Below are positions 16,254 through 25,679 of a stretch of DNA of 64,000 nt, piece by piece (the first letter of the stretch is position 1; every line of letters begins with the position of its first letter). The notes beneath the pieces are model-generated. The model was not told the DNA's origin. It saw only the letters and a program-made list of their open reading frames with translations, and did no database searches. A program made the position numbers and the translations under genes. Location of the stretch: assembly GCF_004792655.1 (NCBI RefSeq), contig NZ_SRZC01000022.1, positions 1 through 64,000 of the forward strand, written 5' to 3'. This DNA comes from Palleniella muris (GTDB lineage Bacteria > Bacteroidota > Bacteroidia > Bacteroidales > Bacteroidaceae).

Positions 16254-18701
16254 TCAGAAATTGAAACGGCAAGAGAAGCGTATGCCACCATGCCTTGAAT
16301 TGGGCAAACGGCGATACGAGAAGCGGTGGACATAATCAATGTTGAAGACGTTCAGGATGTTGTGTATACCCACCACGCCTTCCACATAAGGCGTGGAGGA
16401 CAGCAGACTGTGTCCCTCAGGAAAAGCCATCAGTATATTGTCGTTCCAATTTGCAGGCAGTTGGGGATTGTTCTTTGCAGAAAGACCTCCCCACAGCATT
16501 CTCAGACTGAAATATTCCTTCCAACGCCAACGGCGTATGAAATCCACGACACCGATAAGGTTACTGTTCATCTCCCATGTAAAAAACAACTGCACATACC
16601 TGTCGTTGATAAGCTCGGAAGGCGTGATAAGGCTGAAAGACTCCTCGTCATTGACGTATGACATGTTCGCCTGAGGAGCAAGCAGCAGCGGATAAGGCAC
16701 TTTGCTCCAAACCACACTGCCTTTCAGGAAAGCACTTGCAAAACCCCAGTCGCCCATGAAAAAGCGCTTGCGTGCTTTTAGTTCTGTAATATGATAGCCG
16801 TACTGTCCGCCAAGGAATCCCTTGATGCCCCAAGTGTGCGACAGACCTACCGCCGGAGGGTCGCTGTTTACCGGAAGCTGTCCGCGCAAGGCATCCTGCC
16901 TGCCATTCCTCGGGGCATACTCTATGCCGACACTCACCTCAGAAGTGCGCAGGGAACCGTTGTTCCGGGAAACATAATCCGGACTGTAAGTGTCGTAGTC
17001 CGTCCATGGCCCTCCTTTGTACACGCCATCGCCATATTCCGAAAGGTTCTTGAACAACAGACCGCCCGTAGCGATGTCATGCTCTGTCTTCACGCCGACC
17101 CTGAACCTCATGCCGTTCTTGGCATCACGCTCAATCTCTATCTTCCGGAAATCATAGTACATCAGGTGGGTGTTCTTGTCCCAATGATATGATGAGAAAA
17201 GATTGTCCCTGTCAGGATGACTGCTGCGCTCACCGATGTAGCCGATGTCTTTCCTTGCCTCAAGACTTATGTTATAGCAAGGATAGTCATAAGGTGTGTG
17301 TGTCTTCGGGATAAAGGAGTATGTCACACGCCCCTGATAGTAATTGTCATGGAAACGGAATCCATGGGCATAGTAGCCTTCAAGGAAAAGATGCCTGCTG
17401 AAGCGCGACGTGGTGTGCCCGCCTATCCTCAGGCGCAGGTTGTCAAGGTCGTTGAATGAGACAAGGCTGTTTGTAGGTCCGATGTTGAAAACGCTTGGCA
17501 CTCCTACCGGAATCTTGTTGTCGACAAAAGCCCTCAGTGTCCTGACAAGCCAGCGTATGCTCTTGATGTCGTCGGCATAACGCAGCATTCGCTGTGCATA
17601 GGTCTCATGACGCCTCTCTTCACCTGCCACGGTGTCCGTCACCTCTGTACCACGTCCGTCATAACGTGCCCAGAAACTGTCTGGACGGTACTCTGCCTTG
17701 GCATCATATTTCTCTGTCATCCTGCCTTTCAGTTTTCTGCTGTCTATGGAATCGGTGGAATAGTCCGAATATCTTTGGGACTTTATGTAACACAGCCTTC
17801 CAATAATGCTCTTCGCCTTCATCTCCACAAGGACATCATTCTGCATCAGTGCACTCTTCCCGTCAGGATGTGTGCCAAACTCCTGCACGACATAAAGATT
17901 ATCAATTGAGCGTGAGCCGCCGGGCTTCGGCAGCATCAGCTTTATGTGACGCAACCTGAACAGGCTGTCCTTCTCCATAATCATCTCACCGGAGAAACCA
18001 AGTTCGCCTTCCTTCGGCGCAAAGAACAAATGCAGGACACTGTCATTGCAACTCACCGGCTCATAGCAATAATGGCTTGTGGCGTCACTCGACAAAGGGG
18101 ACACCAGACGCTTGCCGTCAATCTTCACCAGACTGTCCATGACATTCACATCGGCATATTTCTCACCGACAAGCACGTTGACCACCGCATCCGTGTAAAG
18201 CATCTCATTGGCACCTTCCCTGCGGATGCCACGGACGTATGCCAACTTTCGTGCCGGATTTCTGCGGAGCAGCAAATCCTCAACACGCTCTTCGGTAAGT
18301 ATAGGCAGCACGAATTTCCCATTGAGACCGCAATGTTCCACAAAATGCTTTATCCACTTGTTGCTCTTGAAAAAACGCTTCCGAGTGTCCAACGGATTGA
18401 CATCATTGACGGCAATCTCCAGCTTTTCGTAACGTGTGACCTTCTCGTAGGCATGGCTGCGAGACATTCCCAAGCGGCATTCCATAATGGCATTTCTCAT
18501 GGTCTCCTCCGTAAACCTCATGGAATCCTTCTCCACAGCAACCTGTACAGAATCGACCGCCGGAACCATTCCTGTCGCTATTTCCGTGGAATCGCCATGC
18601 ATCTTCGGCTGAGACACATCGTGCACAGTCTTGCAGCCATACGCCGAGACAACCACGAAGCATGACATTATGATATATATGGCAATTCCTTTTCGATACA
18701 T
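16254..18701 (-). CDS. DUF5686-family outer-membrane protein
   Basis: A large envelope protein with a lipobox-like N-terminus (IIMSCFVVVSAYGC, Cys about 23). A soluble N-terminal part (to about residue 400) is followed by a barrel-like C-terminal half rich in alternating strands, ending in the aromatic FSCRFNF. This arrangement and the segments around KSNKWIKHFVEHCG and PVGVPSVFNIGP match the DUF5686 family of Bacteroidetes; unlike many members no N-terminal carboxypeptidase-like domain is seen. The function of the family is not established. A GTG at 18728 extends the frame, but the ATG at 18701 starts at the signal sequence. The gene stands alone. Confidence 0.7.
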   Translation of the reverse strand: MYRKGIAIYIIMSCFVVVSAYGCKTVHDVSQPKMHGDSTEIATGMVPAVDSVQVAVEKDSMRFTEETMRNAIMECRLGMSRSHAYEKVTRYEKLEIAVNDVNPLDTRKRFFKSNKWIKHFVEHCGLNGKFVLPILTEERVEDLLLRRNPARKLAYVRGIRREGANEMLYTDAVVNVLVGEKYADVNVMDSLVKIDGKRLVSPLSSDATSHYCYEPVSCNDSVLHLFFAPKEGELGFSGEMIMEKDSLFRLRHIKLMLPKPGGSRSIDNLYVVQEFGTHPDGKSALMQNDVLVEMKAKSIIGRLCYIKSQRYSDYSTDSIDSRKLKGRMTEKYDAKAEYRPDSFWARYDGRGTEVTDTVAGEERRHETYAQRMLRYADDIKSIRWLVRTLRAFVDNKIPVGVPSVFNIGPTNSLVSFNDLDNLRLRIGGHTTSRFSRHLFLEGYYAHGFRFHDNYYQGRVTYSFIPKTHTPYDYPCYNISLEARKDIGYIGERSSHPDRDNLFSSYHWDKNTHLMYYDFRKIEIERDAKNGMRFRVGVKTEHDIATGGLLFKNLSEYGDGVYKGGPWTDYDTYSPDYVSRNNGSLRTSEVSVGIEYAPRNGRQDALRGQLPVNSDPPAVGLSHTWGIKGFLGGQYGYHITELKARKRFFMGDWGFASAFLKGSVVWSKVPYPLLLAPQANMSYVNDEESFSLITPSELINDRYVQLFFTWEMNSNLIGVVDFIRRWRWKEYFSLRMLWGGLSAKNNPQLPANWNDNILMAFPEGHSLLSSTPYVEGVVGIHNILNVFNIDYVHRFSYRRLPNSRHGGIRFSCRFNF

Positions 18702-18870
18702 TATGGACAATCGCTTGGCGGAAATCACCTAAGCGGTTGTAAAGGTACGAATAAAATAATGAAACTCAAGTCACATGGCTGTTAAAAAATCATTACCTTA
18801 CTGCAAATCATCCGATTTGCGCCACATGAGAAAAAGTATTTTCTGTATCCGAAGGCTTAGGACTAAAAAA

Positions 18871-18931
18871 CAAGTATCTGTTGAGAATCAATGCAAAACA
18901 ACGGTTTTGAATAATTCCCAACAGATACTTG
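18871..18931 (-). terminator. Terminator of the pdxY-like gene
   Basis: An 18-base stem with two mismatches (CAAGTATCTGTTGAGAAT / ATTCCCAACAGATACTTG) is followed on the minus strand by TTTTTT. Confidence 0.75.
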
Positions 18932-18939
18932 ACTGCAAC

Positions 18940-19767
18940 TTATGACAGTCTTTCGATAAGGTATGGCAGTGCTTTCTCGAACTTCACTCCATACCAATGG
19001 CTCTTATCATCAATGGTTTGGCGTATTGTCTCCACGACATAGTCTGCAGCTATAGATGCAGACTCCAGCACACTCTTGCCACGCATCATGGCTCCGGCAA
19101 ACGATGAGGAGTAGACATCGCCGGTACCGTGCATGGACACATTGATACGCTCCGTGAAATAGTACTCTACTTTCTCACCATCGTAACAAGCCACTCCGAG
19201 CTTGCCCTCCTCAAGACTGACACCGGTAAGCACCACATTCTTCACACCAAGCGCATAGAGTTCCTCCAGGACATCCTCCACAAACTCCTTTGTGCAGACA
19301 CCCTCAACATACGGTCTGCCCAAAAGCAGGAGAGCTTCCGTCATGTTCGGAAGAATGACATCAGCACCCTTAATCAGCTTGCGCATCTCCATCGGGAAAT
19401 CCTCATCAAAGCCTGCATAGAGCTTTCCATTGTCTCCCATCACCGGGTCGATGATGCGCAACGCACCGGGACGTGCAACCTCGTCCATAATCTGCATGAT
19501 ATAAGGTATCTGCGCCTTTGAGACATATCCTGTATAGAACGCATCAAAATCAATGTTCTCTTTCTTCCACTGCGCAAGGATTGACGGCATCTCGTCTGTC
19601 AAATCGCAGAAAGTCCATGCCGAGAAGCCGGCTGTATGGTTCGAAAGCACCGAACTTGGCAATATCGCTGTCTCAACACCACAGGCTGAGATGACAGGCA
19701 ATGCCACTGTCAGAGAGCACTGCCCCACGCAAGAAATATCCTGAATGGTAAGTAATCTTTTATCCAT
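18940..19767 (-). CDS. pdxY: PdxY-like pyridoxal/pyridoxamine kinase
   Basis: A ribokinase-family enzyme phosphorylating pyridoxal, pyridoxamine or pyridoxine in B6 salvage. The N-terminal DISCVGQCSLTVALPV, the DPVMGDNGKLYAGFDEDF segment and GTGDVYSSSFAG (catalytic Asp) are intact. Length is 275 residues, as usual for PdxY. It is the only complete kinase of this fold near the decayed ThiD-like regulator 3 kb away, which makes a useful comparison. It is transcribed alone and has a strong terminator. Confidence 0.85.
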   Translation of the reverse strand: MDKRLLTIQDISCVGQCSLTVALPVISACGVETAILPSSVLSNHTAGFSAWTFCDLTDEMPSILAQWKKENIDFDAFYTGYVSKAQIPYIMQIMDEVARPGALRIIDPVMGDNGKLYAGFDEDFPMEMRKLIKGADVILPNMTEALLLLGRPYVEGVCTKEFVEDVLEELYALGVKNVVLTGVSLEEGKLGVACYDGEKVEYYFTERINVSMHGTGDVYSSSFAGAMMRGKSVLESASIAADYVVETIRQTIDDKSHWYGVKFEKALPYLIERLS

Positions 19768-19888
19768 ATTTATATATTAATGTGTGAAATAAGTTACAAA
19801 ATTATCCAAATAAATCCATATCCACACACAATTGTTCCGAAAACAGAAAGCAAAACGCACATAAAGGAAAACCATCACCTCAAAGAAA

Positions 19889-19931
19889 AAGCCTGCGACG
19901 AAAAAACGCAAAGCATTTTCGACGCAGGCTT
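19889..19931 (-). terminator. Terminator of the GH105/small-protein unit
   Basis: The stem AAGCCTGCGNCGAAAA / TTTTCGNCGCAGGCTT is followed on the minus strand by TTTTTCTTT. It lies 27 bases beyond the small-protein stop codon. Confidence 0.8.
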
Positions 19932-19957
19932 GCTTGAGTGCTCTCAATTATCAGTCA

Positions 19958-20164
19958 TCAGTCAATCTCGAACGCGAAATCATCCTCCCAAGGGAAACCG
20001 TCCTTTGAATCAGCAGGCGTATCGCCTCCACCAACTCCCGGCGTATCAGGCTTATGCTCACTGTCCGGCGCGGCAGGGTCTGTCGTTGGATTAGAGATTG
20101 TTATCAACAGGCTTTCTTCTATTCTGATAACCTCTATTTCTGGCTTTATATAAGATTTCTTCAT
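19958..20164 (-). CDS. Small protein of the MKKSYIKPEIEVI type, unknown function
   Basis: A 68-residue protein. The first 20 residues (MKKSYIKPEIEVIRIEESLL) belong to a leader-like pattern common in small Bacteroidales proteins, which I recognise but cannot assign a function. The rest is a low-complexity acidic, Pro/Gly-rich tail (PDTPGVGGGDTPADS, then WEDDFAFEID). No cysteine and no transmembrane segment is seen. It begins 13 bases after the GH105 gene and shares its terminator, so it is probably cotranscribed. A role as a processed or exported peptide is conceivable but not shown. Confidence 0.65.
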   Translation of the reverse strand: MKKSYIKPEIEVIRIEESLLITISNPTTDPAAPDSEHKPDTPGVGGGDTPADSKDGFPWEDDFAFEID

Positions 20165-20177
20165 GATTCCTTTTTGT

Positions 20178-23100
20178 CTATTTTACTGTGAATTTCTTAC
20201 CATTAACAATATATATTCCTGCCGGAAGTCCCTCTGCCGTCTCAGCAACCTTCTGTCCGTTAAGGTTGTACACACCTTTCAGCCCTACCGCCATGGCAGC
20301 CTCCGGAGAGAGTTCTGCTATACGGATTTCGGTAGGAGTGCTGTTAGGATTGTCATCAACGCCGGAGTAGAAGAGCTTGACGGACTTCACGTGCGCTGTG
20401 CCCGGATTCTTCTTCAGGTAGGAACGGTAGCCCTTGCCATAGGAAGAACCTTGTGAAACATAAAGGTTGCCGTTGCCTTCGCTGACAAAGATGTCTCCGG
20501 CCTCATACAGCACACTGTAACCCAGTTTATCCGCAATGCCGGCAGTTGAATAGCCCGGAGTTCCTTTCGCGGTATATGCTCCGCAATCAATCTCCTTCTG
20601 GCTGATGAATGGACTGACATGCTTCACAGGCACAACGAACCGGATCAACGTTTCGCCGTTGATGGTTCTCACGCCATCTTTGGTTTCCAAAGCGTTGCCG
20701 GAAGCATCGACAAGTGTCGGCTTTATCAAGTAAGGGTAGCCCGGAAGGACATTCTGAATCTCATGATACAGGAAATGCAGGCGTGCCACATCATCAATGA
20801 TGCTTGATTTGTCCAACATGATAAGTTCTGTACCAAAACCAAAGACTTCCTCAACCTTATGCTGTGTCATGTTGAACGGCAGGGTGAGCGTAGTCCACTG
20901 CCCCTTCTTGAAGTCACGGTTGACCGTAATGGTCTTGAACTGTGGCGCCTGTATTCCCTCGACATTGCCCTTTTCCTCACTGCCAACAGTGAATTTGAAC
21001 TTGCGCAGACCGACATTGCCGGTGATTTCGCCATCAGCTTTATAGGTTATTTCCGGGAATTTCTCCGTATCACTTAGCACAAGAGCGTCCTTTGGCTGCT
21101 TTCCTTCATTCTCACTGTCAGGCACGAAGTTCACACCACAGAAGCCCATCTTTGAGAAATTAGAGAAGAAATAGTAAGTCTCATGACCTGTAACGTGGAA
21201 TGTATATTTCACGATGCCCTTCTGGATAGCAAGGAACGAGCCGTTATCAAGTTCCACGATGCCCTGATACTTTGCATCGCCGACAGCCCAATTCTTCGCT
21301 ACACTTTTCTGCTCGTCCGCTGACATATATTTCTTGAACTCATCCCAGCTCGCAACGTTCTTACTGTCACTTAGGCTGCCATCCGGGTTACAATAGTACT
21401 TCGTTGTGACTGTCTGCTTTGATGAAACGGAAAAATCGTTTGTGAATAGTCGCAGAGGCAGACCACGCTGGTTCACGACATGGAACGCATGAGGGCGGAA
21501 CTCGCCTTCTATAATCTGGTTGCTTTTGTCAGTGTTCCATGCTCCGTTTTGAATGATATACACCGACATTGTGCCATTCATCTGAGGTTCGAAAGTCATG
21601 TAAGCGCCACGGACAGGGAGGGTGAATGGGTAAGTCTCAAGAATATTGACCTTTGGCATGTTTTCATCAGTCTCGTTCTTCTCCACCTTTGGAGACTTGA
21701 ACCAGCCAATTCGTTGTGAGCCATAAATCGTTTCCTCTGACTTTTGCATCGCCTCATCGCAAGCATCCTGCCCACCGGCAAAACCATAGCTGAAGCCATC
21801 AATGGTCTGTAACCCATCCTGCCTTTTTGGTGAGCCCCAAGAGTCTGTTCGTTCAGATGACGGATTGTACGTTCCATTGTTGTATTTCCATCCGCCGAAA
21901 GTCATTCTGACATATTTCACATCATTGTCTTCAAGCCATCTCTGCTCATTCAGCTTTGGTGCAAGCGTGTCCTTATCCACTTTGTAAGTGTAGCCGTCGG
22001 TAATCAGGATGTTGAAGAAAGTGTATGCCATTGCGTTCGCATCGGAATCTTCAATGTAGGCATAAATCTTCGCACCTCCCTGCGCATTGTTGACAATGCT
22101 GATTGTGCCATCATCACCCACAGTAGCCACACTTTCCATGTCGCTGAGATATTTGATGCCCACAGGGAGTTGTTTCTCCACGAGAGTACCGTCAGAATTA
22201 GCAATATAAGCCCTGAGGGTAACTTCTGACAGTGCCGCATTTATATCCTTATCAGGGGAAGTATGTTTGTCCCATTCAAGAACTTCCGGCTCATATTTCA
22301 GGACTATTCTCTGCTTCTTGACATTTACGGTAATCCTATACTTCACCGTTGTACCATCTGCCAAAGTAACTGTATAGTAGAATGTCTTTTTCTCTCCAAA
22401 GTTTCCGTCCAAAGGCAGAGGTATCTCATTATTTCCAACACCGTCACCTGAGATTTTTGCACCTTCAGGCAGTTCAACCGTCAGTTTAATACCACCCTTA
22501 GCCTCAGCCGCATCGACTTCCAACGTTGTGGCATATACGCTTTCTGCATTCTCTGATGTCTCAGTAAATGCAAGGGCAGAGCCTTTATATTTGAATATGG
22601 CACGTGTTGTGGATATAAAGCCATGCACCTTAATGGATTTGATATTTGCTTCCTTTGTCGAATTGTCTATTATCAGTGTCGTGGCACCTTGCACATTTGG
22701 AGAGAATGTATACTGCAATGTCTGTATTTGGTATTGTTTCTCCCCTTCAAGCGCTTGTTTAATACCGTCAATAATTATGTCTGTTTGGGTTGCTGAGGTG
22801 TTAGATGCAACAAACGTTATTGATGTTACTGTGTAATCTTCTGGAATAGTCAATGACAGTGTATTAGATGTAGCGAATTTTATACCATCTTCCTTCGAAG
22901 TTATATTGGCTGTTCCTGTAATAACAAAACCATTATTTTCATTACAAGTCCATGTTTTACCTGAAATTGAGCCTGTAGGTACAAATGTTGCAATTACATT
23001 ATCTTCTCCCGGAGTGGTAGTGCCTTCATCTCCGTCCGCTTCTTCTGCCACAGTCACTTCTGCCACAGAGGAGCGTATGGTTGTTGTGGCACGTGCTGAA

Positions 23101-24761
23101 GCCATGCCTTTTGCGGGAGTGGCAATGTTAGCAGTGACTTCGCAGAAATATTTTCCGGACACCGTAGGGTTGTATGTTGAGGTTGTCGCACCGGCAATAG
23201 CCTCGGAATTGTCCCAGTCTCCCTTGCGCCACTGATAGCTTGGGGATTCCGCACCGCTGATTTTCACTTCCAAGCTTGCCGTCTCTCCATTTGCCACGGC
23301 ATAAGAAGGCAGAAGGTCCATAAGGAGCATTGGTGCATTCTGCTTATTGTGCAGACGCTCGTATTCTGTTGCAGCGAGGATGAAACCGCCAAGCACCTTT
23401 CCCTCTGTGTATGTGTTGCGCTGCATGACATCAGGACCTGTGATATAGTAGTCGCGTGAGCCAGAACGTTGTACTTTACCGCCAAGTCCTGCTGACGCAC
23501 AGCAGCGTATAAGCTGCGCCTTTCCTTCTGTGTCGCACATCATGAAGTTGTTCACGCATCCTTCGTAGGCTTTCTCGCCAATTGTCTCATAAGTAGTCTT
23601 GTCAAGCACACCAAGACGCGCGCCTTTCAGGTAGGCTGCGGAGAAGATTGCTGTGCATGAAGATTCAAGATAGTTGCCGGAAAGAGGAGCATCCTTCTCA
23701 TCGACAACCTGATACCAGCAGCCAGTGGCCTCGTCCTGATACTTTGCGAGCCCTGCTGCAAGTTTCTGCAAATAGCCCTGAAGGGTCTTATAATTCTCTG
23801 TGTCTGTCTGATTTGCCATTTGCATCTGCTCCAGCACGTCCACGAGTGCAAGGAAATACCAGCCGCATGCACGTCCCCAATGGGCAGCAGAATGGTAAGT
23901 GTTATCAGGCAATTCCCAGCCAACAGCCTTTGCTGACTCAGGATTTGCAGTGAAAGCATGATAGAGCAGGCCATTACTCTCATTATACATCCGGTTCCAT
24001 GAGATAGTGAACTGCTTTGTTATTAGATTCCAGTCGTTTTCTGTCACATTGGCTGCTGCACCTTTATAGTTGATTATCTGAGCAAGGAGCGCAGCACCCA
24101 TATATAGACCGTCACCCCACATCTGGTCAACATATTCCGGTTTATGGAACCATCCGCCCTTAACAGCATCGCCAAGAGTGTTTTTAGAGTTTTTGCCACC
24201 GATAGCCCAACTGTCGTTGTAAACCTTCATCTTTTCAACAATCTTGTCAATCTGCTCTGTGACAAGGGTTTTGTTCTCCTGTGTTGCCAAAGCATCATTT
24301 GTCACACCAAAGTACATCTTCGCCGCGTTCATGTCGTCAAGCGTGAGCTTGTCGTCAGCAAGTCCGCTTACTTTTCCTGTATATGTGAACTCTGTCCCAT
24401 AGTTCATAACAGTGTAGAACCAAGGCTTTGACCAGTCGTGATTTTGGTACAAGCCACGTGCTTCGATTGTTGCCTTGGCTACAAGTCCCGGTACATAGTC
24501 GAAGCGTGTGTTACTGTCATACGCAGTGCCCGGCACCGCCTTTCCCTCTGCATCAAAAAGTTTGAAAGGTCTCTTTGTACTGTTGGAATAGAAATCCCCA
24601 AGCCGGGATTCTATCACCCATTGTGAATAGCGGACATCAGGATTGAATTTCACCGATGTCCATCCTTTAGGCACAACGGTTGTATCATCCGTTGCTGCCC
24701 ATGTGACGCTATTGCAGGTGACTACCACCAGCAACAGCATCAAAAGATGTCTAAGTTTCAT
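20178..24761 (-). CDS. Very large secreted GH105-type unsaturated rhamnogalacturonyl hydrolase
   Basis: The signal peptide (about 1-22) is followed by a GH105/GH88-like alpha/alpha barrel (about 90-480) with DQMWGDGLYMGAALLA and SAAHWGRACGWYFLALVDVLE. It would remove the 4,5-unsaturated uronate left by pectate or rhamnogalacturonan lyases. An Ig-like module follows (about 490-580, YQWRKGD...YFCEVTA), then a beta-rich module (about 600-720), further beta modules, and a C-terminus (VYNLNGQKV...GIYIVNGKKFTVK) of the type IX secretion sorting kind. GH105 enzymes are usually about 350-450 residues and often periplasmic; at 1527 this one is probably surface-attached or released. It is not next to the GH28 gene. 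A G10 tract lies 157 bases upstream. Confidence 0.8.
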   Translation of the reverse strand: MKLRHLLMLLLVVVTCNSVTWAATDDTTVVPKGWTSVKFNPDVRYSQWVIESRLGDFYSNSTKRPFKLFDAEGKAVPGTAYDSNTRFDYVPGLVAKATIEARGLYQNHDWSKPWFYTVMNYGTEFTYTGKVSGLADDKLTLDDMNAAKMYFGVTNDALATQENKTLVTEQIDKIVEKMKVYNDSWAIGGKNSKNTLGDAVKGGWFHKPEYVDQMWGDGLYMGAALLAQIINYKGAAANVTENDWNLITKQFTISWNRMYNESNGLLYHAFTANPESAKAVGWELPDNTYHSAAHWGRACGWYFLALVDVLEQMQMANQTDTENYKTLQGYLQKLAAGLAKYQDEATGCWYQVVDEKDAPLSGNYLESSCTAIFSAAYLKGARLGVLDKTTYETIGEKAYEGCVNNFMMCDTEGKAQLIRCCASAGLGGKVQRSGSRDYYITGPDVMQRNTYTEGKVLGGFILAATEYERLHNKQNAPMLLMDLLPSYAVANGETASLEVKISGAESPSYQWRKGDWDNSEAIAGATTSTYNPTVSGKYFCEVTANIATPAKGMASARATTTIRSSVAEVTVAEEADGDEGTTTPGEDNVIATFVPTGSISGKTWTCNENNGFVITGTANITSKEDGIKFATSNTLSLTIPEDYTVTSITFVASNTSATQTDIIIDGIKQALEGEKQYQIQTLQYTFSPNVQGATTLIIDNSTKEANIKSIKVHGFISTTRAIFKYKGSALAFTETSENAESVYATTLEVDAAEAKGGIKLTVELPEGAKISGDGVGNNEIPLPLDGNFGEKKTFYYTVTLADGTTVKYRITVNVKKQRIVLKYEPEVLEWDKHTSPDKDINAALSEVTLRAYIANSDGTLVEKQLPVGIKYLSDMESVATVGDDGTISIVNNAQGGAKIYAYIEDSDANAMAYTFFNILITDGYTYKVDKDTLAPKLNEQRWLEDNDVKYVRMTFGGWKYNNGTYNPSSERTDSWGSPKRQDGLQTIDGFSYGFAGGQDACDEAMQKSEETIYGSQRIGWFKSPKVEKNETDENMPKVNILETYPFTLPVRGAYMTFEPQMNGTMSVYIIQNGAWNTDKSNQIIEGEFRPHAFHVVNQRGLPLRLFTNDFSVSSKQTVTTKYYCNPDGSLSDSKNVASWDEFKKYMSADEQKSVAKNWAVGDAKYQGIVELDNGSFLAIQKGIVKYTFHVTGHETYYFFSNFSKMGFCGVNFVPDSENEGKQPKDALVLSDTEKFPEITYKADGEITGNVGLRKFKFTVGSEEKGNVEGIQAPQFKTITVNRDFKKGQWTTLTLPFNMTQHKVEEVFGFGTELIMLDKSSIIDDVARLHFLYHEIQNVLPGYPYLIKPTLVDASGNALETKDGVRTINGETLIRFVVPVKHVSPFISQKEIDCGAYTAKGTPGYSTAGIADKLGYSVLYEAGDIFVSEGNGNLYVSQGSSYGKGYRSYLKKNPGTAHVKSVKLFYSGVDDNPNSTPTEIRIAELSPEAAMAVGLKGVYNLNGQKVAETAEGLPAGIYIVNGKKFTVK

Positions 24762-24860
24762 TTCTTTAGTTGGTTTATAGTGTGATTCAGTTACATTGCT
24801 TGTATGTATATTCTATGCAAAGAACATATAGTCATGCAGTGTGCGTTAACAGGCACATTG

Positions 24861-24927
24861 TTGACGTGCGTCAATATTCATACAAATGTACATACATTAA
24901 AAATAAAAAACAAATATGGGGGGGGGG
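24861..24927. promoter_or_regulatory. Palindrome and G10 tract upstream of the GH105 gene
   Basis: TTGACG-TG-CGTCAA (24861-24874) is an inverted repeat that could be an operator. Ten consecutive G lie at 24918-24927, a tract long enough to change length by slippage. Both are between the tRNA terminator and the GH105 start codon, with no clear TAnnTTTGC box beside them. Confidence 0.45.
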
Positions 24928-24995
24928 TAATTTAAATATATAAAATTTATTTTAACTTATATTCAACAACAAAATCAAACATATCACACATTAAT

Positions 24996-25039
24996 AGCCC
25001 AAAACCGCCTGAAACAACAGTTCCAGACGGTTTTGGGCT
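24996..25039 (-). terminator. Terminator downstream of tRNA-Arg
   Basis: AGCCCAAAACCG and CGGTTTTGGGCT pair, extended inward by CTG/CAG around one mismatch. It lies 8 bases beyond the tRNA 3' end. The T run on the minus strand is weak, but the stem is perfect over 12 bp. Confidence 0.6.
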
Positions 25040-25047
25040 GTATAAAG

Positions 25048-25121
25048 TGAACCGGAGGGGATTCGAACCCCTGACCCACAGCTTAGAAGGCTGTTGCTCT
25101 ATCCAGCTGAGCTACCGGTCC
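25048..25121 (-). tRNA. tRNA-Arg (anticodon TCT)
   Basis: A 74-base cloverleaf on the minus strand: acceptor stem GGACCGG / CCGGTTC (one G-T pair), D arm AGCTCAGCTGGATAGAGC, anticodon stem-loop CAGCC-TTCTAAG-CTG with TCT, and T arm GGGGTTCGAATCCCC. CCA is not encoded. It reads AGA codons as arginine. Confidence 0.95.
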
Positions 25122-25143
25122 AACACATCTCACCATTCAAGAT

Positions 25144-25152
25144 GCAAAGTTA
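25144..25152 (-). promoter_or_regulatory. Promoter of tRNA-Arg
   Basis: TAACTTTGC on the minus strand, 22 bases before the tRNA 5' end. Confidence 0.55.
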
Positions 25153-25333
25153 CAAAGAAAATGGTGGAAAAACGAATGGCATGTGGAAAGATTATCAATA
25201 TTTAACAATCAAACGGACAGGAATAACTGTCCGGCAAATAATATTCCTTGTATTAGCGCACCGCAAGGTGGCGCATAATCACTTGGATTGTCATTCGCAG
25301 AATAGCTTATGGAAAAAGGTACACTTTGCGTGC

Positions 25334-25606
25334 TCACTCTACTATTACTCCTCCCCTAAGCATGTCATTGCAGAGGTCTTCAGCATCCTCACGTGCTTTG
25401 TCGTAAGGAACATCATATTCAGAAAGCAGAGTGTCGACAAGAGTGTCAACCGTGAACTCTTGTCCATCGGCAATGGAGTTCCACAGGAACACCGACGATT
25501 CGTTCATGGACACAAGATTGCCGAAATCTATATTCTCCTCTCCTTCTGCTATCAAGAACTGCTCACCACACACGGAACGGAGCACAAAACCTTGTCGCTT
25601 TCTCAT
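25334..25606 (-). CDS. PqqD-like small protein
   Basis: A 90-residue protein with the PqqD fold pattern: a beta-strand start (GFVLRSVCGEQFLIAEGE), the NESSVFLWNSIADG segment, then the helical part (TVDTLVDTLLSEYDVP...REDAEDLCNDMLRGGVI). PqqD proteins bind the leader of ribosomally made peptides and hand them to a modifying enzyme. Here there is no radical SAM enzyme and no obvious precursor beside it. It is the last gene of a minus-strand cassette with an S26-type peptidase and an HprK-like kinase, a combination also seen in HPr-related and lasso-like peptide systems. Its partner is unknown. Confidence 0.75.
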   Translation of the reverse strand: MRKRQGFVLRSVCGEQFLIAEGEENIDFGNLVSMNESSVFLWNSIADGQEFTVDTLVDTLLSEYDVPYDKAREDAEDLCNDMLRGGVIVE

Positions 25607-25679
25607 ATTTACTAATAATTTTACATTTCATATTTATGCCTTCCCTCCCACAGTCCAACAATGACAATCGGAAACAAGG

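Noticed and set aside
17946..18665. 239-codon plus-strand open frame
   Set aside because: Antisense of the DUF5686 gene.
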